Shown: positions 50,201 to 62,200 of the stretch, one piece after another
How the letters are laid out: each line of letters opens with the position of its first letter
Position numbering within the stretch: position 1 is the stretch's first letter
Assembly: GCA_949825065.1 (NCBI GenBank)
Contig: OX463845.1
Coordinates: 24,530,728 to 24,594,727 of the forward strand
Direction: 5' to 3'
DNA: 64,000 nucleotides
Source of the DNA: Odontocerum albicorne
Lineage: Eukaryota > Arthropoda > Insecta > Trichoptera > Odontoceridae
Notes under the pieces: generated by a model
Seen by the model: only the letters and a program-made list of their open reading frames with translations
Told to the model about the DNA's origin: nothing
Database searches by the model: none
Position numbers and translations under genes: made by a program

Positions 50201-53200
50201 ACATTGCACACACTTTTTATCACACCTCTTTCTACTGTCATAATATTTGGTTTCGGTATATTCATTTTCAAGCCTTTTATTAGGAATGCATGAAAATGAA
50301 TGTTATACTCCTATTTTAAAATTACTAAAATGCCAATAAATCAAGATGAAAACAAAATAAATTGTCTTAATAAGTACATATATATACTAGGTTAGTCAAA
50401 AAGTTTTGAAAGCGACATCTATGGAGCAGTAGAAAGCCAAAATTTCTACGCCATTTTAATATTTCATCTTTCATAAGAACGTACTCAAAATTTCATTTCG
50501 ATCTGTCAATTCATTCTTTGTTTACAAGCCATTTGAAGTTGACGTGTCAGTGTATTTTTTAACAATGGAAAAATCCGAATATCGTGCAGTGATTAAATTC
50601 TTTGTTTTGGAAGGTTTATCGGCTACTGAGATCCATGCAAAGATGGTGAAAGTATTAAAGGAGTCTTCTCCTTCATTTCCAACCGTTCACCGATGGGTTT
50701 TGGAGTTTAAGCGTGGCCGTACAAACGTTGAAGACAATCCACGCTCAGGACGTCCAAAAAGTGCATCAACACCAGAAATCATAGCGAAAATACAGGATAT
50801 GGTTTTGGAAGATCATCGATTGACTGTGGATGTGATAGCTGAAACCATAGGCATCTCACATGGAACAACATGGCATATTTTGGTTGAAGTTTTGGGTTTC
50901 AAAAAACTGTGTGCACAATGGGTGCCGCATTTGCTAACAATGCAACAAAAACACGTTCGAATGCGACTTTCTGAGCAACATTTGGAGCAATTTCGAAAGG
51001 ATAAAAATGATTTGCTGCGTCGATTCATCACTATGGATGAGACTTGGGTCTACCACCATGATCCTGAATCAAAACAAGAGGCTAAGGAGTGGTGTGAACC
51101 AGGCACTTTGGCTCCGAAGCGAGTTCGTGTCCAGAAATCGGCCAAGAAGGTGTTAGCGTCAGTTTTTTTGGGATGCAAAAGGAATTTTATTGATAGATTA
51201 TCTCCAAACTGGTAAGACAATCAACTCTGATTATTATTGTGACCTTTTGGACCAGTTGGATGAAAAAATTTGTGAAAAAAGACCCGGTTTGCAGAAGAAA
51301 AAAATCATTTTTCATCAAGACAATGCACCTGCTCACACAGCTCAAAAAACCATCGCGAAAATCAGTGAATTGGGGTACGAATTGTTGCAGCATCCACCCT
51401 ATTCGCCAGATTTAGCTCCCTCTGACTTCTGGCTGTTCTCACACCTCAAAAAATTCCTTCGTGGAAAGCATTTTTCATCAAACAAAGAGGTTATAGCCGT
51501 CGTAGAGGAGTATTTTGCAGGCCTTCCAGAAAGTCACTTCCGTGATGGGACAACAAAGTTAGAAGATCGTTGGACCAAGTGTATTGATCTTATGGGGGAC
51601 TATACTGAGCAATAAAGGTGATTTCCCCCCAAAAAAAATGTATTTTCATTTCCGCTTTCAAGACTTTTTGACTAACCTAGTAAAAACTTAAAATTAAAAA
51701 TAATTACTATGTCCTAATTGAACCAATTAAATAAGTAAAAATTTTATTTAACTTACTTTGCAGAAAATACGTCTGCTGAAGCATTTCGAAGAAGTCTATC
51801 CTCTAACTGTTTCCAGAGAGGTTCAATCCTTTCTAAGGCTGTTTTCCCTCCACCCAATACATCTGCTGCAGGAAATCCAACTTTTTGTAGAGAGCGATTG
51901 TACTGCAGCGCCTGGGCCAGTTCACCAATTCCTAAAATATTGTTTGAAATTTGTTATCCAAGAAAAAGTAACAAAACCTAATTTTAATGAATTGCCTTGA
52001 AGGGAATTCTAAACTGCTTTCATAATAAATTTACAGATAGGATGATATAATGTGGCGAAGTGTGGATACCCAGTGTAATAGATTAGGCATAATAATAGAT
52101 TGGGCATATAAAGTGAAATAAACAGTGTTTGTCTAAACAAATGACTGTTTTTTTTTAAATTGTAGCTTCTATTGTATTACACTTTTTTGCACATTAAAAA
52201 ACAATATACTTATTAGTTATTTTAAAATGCAATTTATGCATCTCCGTTTTAATTTATTCTAAGCTGATAATTCTGCTGCTAGTAAATCATACTAGCGTTA
52301 ACAGTAAAGCTACATTTGCGGTACTTCGCACGACTGATGAGAGATCATCCAAGTGAGTTTAGATGTTCAACATTATCAGTGTTTAAGAGAGAATAAAATA
52401 CACGATTCACAATATTCTTGCCATACTTCCATTTGAGTTCCCTTCTCTATTTCTGAATGCTTTTTATTCTACGAGTATATGTACGAGTATGTTCCACAAT
52501 TTATTAGAGATTTATCGTTTTAGATTTTTGTCCACTATCTGAAATTTTATTTTCAGTTATGAATATACATCTATTACCAATACAAAATATGTGTTTCACT
52601 GTTAAGTGAGTCTACTTGGCTAAATTTGGCAATATTTTGTAATGTACAGGATGTCGCAAAATAATGTATCCACAATTTTAATGATTATAAAGTCTGTATT
52701 AAATTAGCTTCCCTTCCTATTAAGTTCCCTTTCAACGCTCACAATAAACTACATAATTGTATTTTTTTATACTTAGCGCCTGTTTTGTAATAACTGGTAA
52801 CGCGAAGCAACGGAATCACAAACATCGAGAATAATTTCATTTGGTATTTGGGCATATTTTCTTTCAATGGATACTCGTAATTCATCAATGGTTTCAGGTT
52901 TTTTTAGCATAAACTTTATTCTTGAGAAATCCCCAAAAGAAAAAGTCTACTACCGCGTTTTCGTACTTCCAGTAGCACTTCAAAATAAACTTTCTTTGTT
53001 CAAAACTTAGTCTGGTTTCAGCCATTATTTCTCAACGGTTAAATCGAAAACAAAACAAAAATCAGCAAGTTACCAGCTATTAAAGTGGGGATGCATTTTT
53101 TTGTCACCCTGTGCATACATACATATATTGAATTTAAACATAAATATTAAATTATTTTAAACAATTATTTTTTAATTATTACGAGGGTTGCTACTCAAGT

Positions 53201-56200
53201 TTTGAGATATGGCAACACCAATGTAGATACGTCAAATCTAACATTTTTAATGGTATACATGCTCAAAAAGTTTTGTTATACGAGTGCTATTTGTATTGTT
53301 TCCAGTGACTTGAAAAATTCATCGCGGCCAAAAATGGAATTAAATCGTGAACATTTTCGTGCGATGATTTTTTATGATTTTCGACGTGGACTAACTCAAC
53401 AGTGTGCCGATCAACTCGCTTTGACTTTTGGTGATAAAGCACCATCCCGAGCCACTGTGTTTCGCTGGTTTTCCGAATTCAATCGTGGTCGTAGTTCGCT
53501 CCAGGACGAATTTCGTAAAGGTCGTCCAAAATTGGTTGTTGTGCCAGAAAACATCGATGCTGTGCGTGAACTGATATTGCAAGATCGTCATGTGACTTAT
53601 CGGGACATTGAGGCATGTTTGGGCATTAGTTCCACTCGCATACATTCAATATTGCATGAACATTTGGCCGTCAAAAAGATTTGTTCGCGTTGGATACCGC
53701 ACAATTTGACAATCGCTCAAAAAAAGACTCGTGTCGATTGGTCCAAAAAAATGTTGAAAAAATTTGATCGCGGTGCTTCAAAAGATGTCTATAAGATCGT
53801 GACAGGCGACGAATCATGGATCTATGCATATGAGCCAGAAACTAAACAGCAGTCAACTGTATGGGTCTTTCAAGATGAGCCAAATCCAACAAGTTGTTCG
53901 CGCACAAAGCACTTCGAAGCAAATGGTGGTTTGTTTCTTCAGTATAAATGGTCATGTCGCAACAGTGCCTTTAGTGGAACGTCGTATGGTCAATTCTGAA
54001 TGGTACACCACCATTTGTTTGCCAGAAGTGTTCGGAGAAACGAGGAAAACCAACCGCCGAAGACGGATCATTCTCCACCACGACAATGCGAGCTCTCACA
54101 CATCGGCTCAAACAAGTGACTTTTTGAGCACTCAAAACATCGAATTGATGGGTCATCCGCCATACAGCCCTGATTTGGCACCCAATGACTTCTTTTTATT
54201 CCCGAACACCAAAAATAAATGGCGAGGTCAACGTTTTTCGACGCCTGAAGAAGCGGTTGATGCGCTCAAAACGCATGTTTTGAAGTTACCTCATTCAGAG
54301 TAGAAAAAGTGCTTCGAAAATTGGTTCAAACGCATGCAAAAGTGTATTGGTCTTCATGGAGAGTATTTTGAAAAACAATAAAGCCATTTTCCATTATAAA
54401 TATTTGTTTTAATTGTCTGTCTCAAAACTTAAGTAACAACCCTCGTACTACTGCTTTTTTGTATCTACGTGTTAGTTTAAGATAAAGTATTGTAATTTTG
54501 TTAGTAATTTTAAGTATTTGTATTAACAGTGAGATACAGGCAAAAGCCTAGTTTACTGGGGATACGACAAATGAAAGGCAACAAACCCAGATCCATTAAA
54601 ATTGTATGTCCAAATTAAATTACCTGTTGTTTTTTCGCAAATTATGTATATTTCTTGTCATGTGTAATAATAAATAAATAAATAAAATAAAACTTGTCTT
54701 ATGTGCATTTGATTGTAAAAGACACTGTTGTGTCGTACATTATATAAATAAATAAATAAAAAATGGAAAACGTCAAATTCTACAAATATTGGAGATTGAG
54801 AAAAAGCTACTTATATTGACCTTTGTGAGTCAGATGATTGCGATCCAGACTGAGATATCGGAGAGAGGTGTTGAGGCGAAGTGCTCTGGCAAGAAGCCTT
54901 GCCCCAGCATCTCCAACTCCATTTCCTGCTACATCCAGTTTACTCAAGCCTCGAGCTGCTCCTAAGGCACCCAATAGAGGAAGAAGTGTGCTCTGAAATA
55001 TTAAAAATTAAATAAAAACCACCTTGTGAGTGACAAAGTTTCTTAGCTTGCTACAATGAACTTTATAGATATTAAAAAAATACTGCATGTTAACTAGCTC
55101 TTGACAATTTTTGATATCCACTAATAATCATCTACCTATCAAGTCAAGAGTCTTGAAGACAGGATATTGTTGATTCATTATCTAATTGAAAGGAATAAGA
55201 TATGTAGATCTTCTAATTGAAAATGAAAATAATAATTATTTTTTACACATTACTTATTTTCACTTGGAACCAATCCTAATCGAGTAGAAAAATAATAAAG
55301 TATATGATAAAACAGCACGAAAAAAAGAAGTTCCATACCTTTAATTTGCAATCGCTTATATCTAATGATGTCAATACAGACTCGTGATCTTGTAAAACTT
55401 CAACCAGGGCCTGAAATAAAAATAGTAACATTTAAATAACATGTTAACACCATTATTGAGCAGATTTATATAGAGTGTTACATAGATTTTATATCGTCTC
55501 TCTTAATGGCGCTACATAAATTGTCTATTTTTTAAATTATTAGTATATTTTATTCACTCGATAAAAGTGTCTAGAATTTTGAAAATATAACTTTCTTACA
55601 ATTTCAGTTGAATATTATCCAGTAGAAAATTGAAAATTATCATTAACCAAAATTAGAAGATTTTGGGGGAAAAATATCATCTTTTAAGGCTGATAGTCGG
55701 AATAGCCTTTCACCCACTTACTTACAAATGCCTTCGACTTTTTCATGTATTTAGCAGTGGCTTTGTACGACATTTTCGGTCTTTTCGGATGTCTACACAG
55801 AAACACTGCTTCGTAACGTGATGAGTATGCGGCACTCATGGTGAAATATGTTCTTGTGTAACCAAGGTCGAATGACAACGGAGTTTTTCTATACAAAGCA
55901 TCTTGGGGAAAGGGTCCTGCTATCTGCTCACATTTGAATCTACCCTCTGACGGTTTCCAGGAAAAAATGTAGCTGTACACGCTCTTGTCAAACAGACTAA
56001 GTACTATTTTGTTTCCTTTGTTTATTATTATAATTATATTTCTTTACTTGCCTTTTGCTTTTTTTTCATGAACATTGAAAGTTAAACTTGATATAGATAT
56101 TAACAGCATATATGATGCTTGTGTATAATGATAAGAGTAATAAAAGAATATAATGACCTGTACAAGAGGTGCAGCTAGCTGCCTTCTGCCCTGCAATCGG

Positions 56201-59200
56201 GCCACCACTAGGCCCTGGAGAGAGCGACTTCTGCCTGCTGCTGACATCACTCCAGCCAACTCACCTTCAATGCCTGTGCAGTTAATATATTACATACATG
56301 TATAGTATATACAAAAACATTTTGACAGTCAACATTTTTCCCCTAAACAATCATCCTTTCGGATTGCAAAAGAAAAATTGTAACATTTATAAAAAGTTTT
56401 ATTAAATGAGAGAAATCATTCTTGATATACAGGTATTCGTAGACTTACGACCGCACTCCGTTCTGATAAACAGGTCGTAAGTTGATCTGGTCGTAAGTCG
56501 GCTTATGCAATAATTTCCGTACATATGTAAATGATAGTGCGTGATGATATTATAAGACTGTTTTCTATGTTTCTGTTATAATCAGTGTATCACCACTGTC
56601 ATTTATCGGGTTTCTCTATGGTTTCTTTTTTTATTATTTTTCGAGTTTGTCTTTGTTCCCTTTAGCTGATATTCCGATATCTTCATGTATTGCTTTGTTT
56701 TTTATTTTTACATTTGTTAGGATTAAGTAAAAAAATTATGCTGCAGTAAAATTGGTTAAATATTATATTAATAAAACATGAAAATATAAAATACAGGTGT
56801 TTGTTATACATTAAACTTGTAGTCTTTGTCTGCACAGTAAAAAGGGATAATGGTGTGCATTTTTCAATTTGATCTTCACAGCTTCACGAATCCTTGCTTT
56901 GTCCTTCAGAATTGTCGACACAGTAGAGTGTGATAGCAGCATCAAATCACTCGCAATGGCATTCACTTTTTTTCCACCTTCATACTGCTTAATTATCATC
57001 AATTTTGTTTTCAAATCAATAACCTTTCTTCGCTTCTTGGCAGGTTGAGAAATTGACATTTTCCTTTTTGTAGACATTTCGGAAGGGCTTAAAAATGCTT
57101 ATAATACAGATCGCGGATTTTGGTCGTAAAGTCGAACAGTCGTAAGTCGCATAGGTCGTAAGTCGACGACTACCTGTTTATCATTAAGAATATGATATAT
57201 AAAATTATTTGAATTAAGAACATGACAAAATTTGAAAAAAGAACAATTCTGTGAATTCATATTAAAATGATATAGCGACTAGTACTTTCATATAATAAAA
57301 CAGGTGTATCTCACTTAAAGGCACTTTTCAATCACATTCATATTTATTATTTTCGGAAACAGCTCGCCTCTTAAAATAATTTTGGTTATTGCGGACATAA
57401 TAAATTATTGTGTAAACATGTTTTTAATCTTTGATATACACAAACAAATGAAAAAAAAGGCTGTGATGTCTTTTAAGATATTGGTCTGAAATCTAGCATG
57501 TAAATTAGGCATAAATATTAGATGCAAGAGTGTAACATTAAAATACATCACAGAGTAGTGGGGTGCCTATCGGTGGGACAGGATGATGTTTTCACTGGGG
57601 ATTTGAAGATCCTTTTTTGTGTTGAGTGGTTGATTTTTGTTTTTATATGACACTATCTGTATCTTCTGGATACTGTTATTATTAAAACAGGAAGAATTTA
57701 TCTGGTGCGATGGGCAAGGATTTTGAACTTGTCGTGGAGAGGTTGTCAAGGGTTGTCATCATTCTACAGAAAAAAATAAACTCTCCATAATGGGAGAAAA
57801 GTACGAACCTGGTAATAGGGATTATATTTCCATGCCATAAATTGTTATTAAAAAAATGGCAAGGAGTACCATGACGAGTCAACTTTATCTTATTTTTGTT
57901 CTAGGTCTTCGTCTTGAATAATGGCTGTGAACTCCTATACATGAAGAAGTATATGAGAGTGTCAAATGATGTCTTGTTTTAGGTGGTTGTTTATATACTG
58001 GAATCGTCGGTGTCCCCTAATGTGATGCGATAGCGAAATAATCTACTTGATGCGATAGTGAGAAATTTTGAAGTTGTGGTATGTGAATTGGTTTTCTTTC
58101 TAGAGGAGCTTACCGCAGTTCCAAATAAAGAAATTCATTCTCTCAGTAATAGGAAAAAGTATGATACTGGAATAAGAATTATTTATCCAAGATATGTCCA
58201 TGAAAGAAGCATTACTTGACACTAGCATATACTCCTTCATATATGGCCATTATTCGAAGAGAAGAAGTAATGAAAGAAAGGGGTGTGACGTGACGGATTT
58301 CAAGATTTTTCATTGAAGTTTTGAAAATCCTTTTCTTATGTAGGTGTTGTTTTTTTATAGTGGTGTGTGTAGGATAAGCAAGGATTTTTAAAGTTATGGT
58401 GGAAAACATAGTTTTCTTATTAATAAAAATAAGTGAAGGTTTTTTAATTGAAGCTTTAGATTTTTTGCTAATGTCAGGCTGTTATTTTCCGTTTCGATAT
58501 AGTTCCACTTCACTAAATGGTGTCATGGGTAGTTTATTTTTTACCACGGGGCTCACTACTATTACATTAAAATGATGAGAACAACGGACTAAAATGATAA
58601 CAACCTACTGATAAAGACAAATGTTTTCATGCCATAAATCGTTTTAAAAGAAATTATCAAAAGCATCAAATTATTGTGCATACTGCAAATTTACATTTCA
58701 CTCACATTTCAATGAGTTTTCAACAAAATTTAGAATTAAATCATTATCTATGTTAATCCAGAGTCACTTACAATTATCAGAAAGATCCAGATGCGTGAGA
58801 CAACGAACTCCTGGAAGACAAGCTTCAAGAACTAATGGACCTCCAGTAGCCAAAGCTCCCCGGAGTAAAAGCTTTAGGCCTACTGCTGCTTCATTACAAG
58901 CCAGGCCAAGCAACACATTTCTGCAATATACAAAAATTTTGTCCGAAAAAAAATACTTTGAGTGCTTCAAAAATGACTTGATTGCGAAGTTTGAAGGTAT
59001 ATTATTTTATATTTAATTTTCATCATAAATAACGAGAACCTATTAGCTCTATGCCTTGATTAACTCTATACTTTGTACCTATTAGAGAACCTATTAGCTC
59101 TATACTTTGTACTTCTTCTTTATTAACCACAAATGCACAATAGGAACATATAGTAACCACAAACTGTTTTTGAACATTTATGTTGCCTGTTTGTTTCCTT

Positions 59201-62200
59201 TCACATCAAATAATAAGTTTAAACACAAATTAAGCTAAAATAGGGTACAATGTTTAATTGTTAAGTTGGTTTAAAAATGATATCTTATATTTTTGAAACT
59301 TGAATGCTGAGGATATTGAGATGTTTCATGTCCAAACTCATGAGATTTTATCCATCTTTCACTGCATTCTGCTGAACGAAGGGAATTTGGTAATAGTACA
59401 CTTGTGACAGTCATCACTTGGTCCGCCCATTGGATAGGAGATCTTGGTAATAGTATACTTGTGACAGTCATCACTTGGTCCACCCATTGGATAGGAGATC
59501 TTGGCAATAGTATACTTGTGACAGTCATCACTTGGTCCGCCCATTGGATAGGAGATCTTAGTCTACTATTCTGATTCTCAATGTTGTCAGTAACTAGAAT
59601 CTTCTTCATGTGATATCTCACCTTGTAATATGGCTTAAGAATTGGAAACTCTAACCATTGTCAGTCACTTATAGATACCTAATTCTTCAATAATAGGCAC
59701 ATTAGAATAGAGAAAAAAACAGGAATTTTACAAGATGCATCTTTGTGTGCATGGATAACCACTTATTTTTAAAAATTCTCTCCAGGTTTGATATCGCTCC
59801 TTTTGTTAAGTCAGTGATTTTTTTAGTGATGATAGAAACACAAATAGTCAGTGATAAAATTTTATTCAGTGATGATAAAAACACAAATACACGTACCACA
59901 TCCAAGTCCTACACAAAGGTGTTTGAAGAGACTTACTGAATTTGGTTGCCAAAATCAATTATCATTATTTTAGTAATATTTATTGATTAATTTCTGATTG
60001 TTAGTCTCTCAGCTTCAACTGGATTAAGCAATTAACTCGCGGATTCTGGTATGGATTTGGACATTAGTGTGGTGTTGTTATCTGTGGAGTTTCTCTGCAA
60101 TATTTTTCCTTCTATAAAATCTTCAAAAAGAGCAAGAAGTGATTTAAAAATAGGACATAAAAATGTTTTTATTTCATGGTATACCAACCGGTTCATTATT
60201 TATCTAGGTCATTTAAGAGGTTTCCAATTGCATCAAGTCAGACTATTTATTGCACCACCAGACTATTTATTGTGCAGTTTACAATATGGCAGGTTTATTG
60301 CTAAGTGGCAATCTCTTGCAACAAACCATACTTTTTTTTTTAATAAATTTTGAGTTTTATGCATTTTAAATAATGAAGAAAAAATTCTAATACATCAAAA
60401 AGACAATGAAATAACATAACATTTCTGCAAATAGGATCCAAATCTATTAAATCTGTTCTGTTTAAAAAGTTGCTCTGCAGTAACTCGGTGATTAGATCCA
60501 CTTCCAAGACACGGGAAATTGTGGGTTTAGATCCCACATGTAGAAATATAGTTCATATAATCTTCTATTTATAAGGTATTTGGTGTAATATTTTCTTCAT
60601 TATTAATAATTCTTGGTTATTAAAAATATTATGTAAAATAAAGCTTATTTTATCGTATTATACTTCTCATATATTATTAGAAGTTGATTATAAAATCATC
60701 ATCACCATCACCCTATTGGGATAGAAAGAGAGAACAGATCTCCACTTCATTCTATCCCGAAACACATCTTTCGCATCTGCTAAATCCATAAACACTCGTA
60801 AAAGATACCCTCATATTACAAAGGCATTTACTCTTTTAGAATTTGATTAATTTGGTTGTTCCATGTTGTTTTAGGTCTTCTCAAATGATTAAATGCAATT
60901 GGAAAATCAACTTACTTTAATGCATCTTGTGGCAGACGACAGTAGGAAAGGTCAAGATGATCCAGTGCAAGACAAGCAGTGAAGAACTGCCTCAATGAGG
61001 GAGGAGGGTCACGAGAGCCCCTCCGTCCACTCCATGGATTATTGGCCAGGGAGAGCCAACGTAGTTTAGCACCGCACCCCCGGAGAAGAGCACCAAATAT
61101 CTGAAATTTATAACAACAATAAAGAATAACATAAGGCTCAAGGTGTCAAGCATACAAATTGTACATATGACATTGTACCTTGAATTTTTTTTCAGAAAAG
61201 TGTTGATATTTTAATTGAAAGGAGCCCACATATCTGAAATTTATAACAACAATAAAGAATAAGATAAGGCTCAAGATGTCAAGCATACAACTTGTACATA
61301 TGTCATTATACCTTGAATTTGTTTTGAGAAAAATGTTGATATTTTTTTTGAAAGGAGCCCAAATATCTGAAATTTATAACAACAATAAAAAATAAAGATT
61401 CAACGTGTCAAGTACATAACACATTGATCAATAAGTACCGGGACTTACTACTAAAGCAACATTTGTTTGCCGAAATTCTTCTTTATTCATTAACATAGTC
61501 TACTTCAAGAACGATACATTCATTCCAACGCTTTCCTAAATTTCCTATGCCAGCCGTGTAGAACGATTTATCTTCGGTTTCAAAATAGGCATTACTTTCG
61601 GCAATCACTTCTTCATTGGAGCCAAATCTCTTTCCCTGGAGCATCTTTTTGAGGTCTGCGAACAGCCAATAGTCGCTGGGGACCAAATCTGGAGAATACG
61701 GTGGGTGCGGAAGCAATTCGAAGTTTTACTCATGCAATTTGGCCATCTTTACCATCGACTTGTGATACGGTGCATTGTCCTGATGAAAGAGAACTTTTTT
61801 CTTCTTCATATGGGGCCGTTTTTTTGCAATTTCTGCCTTCAAACGCTCCAATAACGCTATGTAATATTCACTATTGATGGTTTTTCCCTTTTCAAGGTGA
61901 TCGATGAATATTATACCATGCACATCTCAAAATACGGAGGCCATAACCTTCCCGACCGACTGTTGAGTTTTTGGTCGTTTCGGACGACTTTCACCGGCTG
62001 CTCTCAACTCAGCCGACTGCCGATTTGATTCCGGAGTATAGTGGTGGATCCAAGTTTTATCCATTATCACATACGGATGCAAAATCTCCTGTTTATTTCG
62101 CGTAAACTGCCAAACAGCGCTCTGAATCATCGATGCGTTGTTGTTTCTGTTCCATTGTGAACAACCACGGCACCTTCTTCTTCTTCTTCATCTTATTTTA

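Noticed and set aside
59389..59559. CRISPR-like repeat array
   Set aside because: Units are contiguous with no spacers, in an animal intron; it is a minisatellite.
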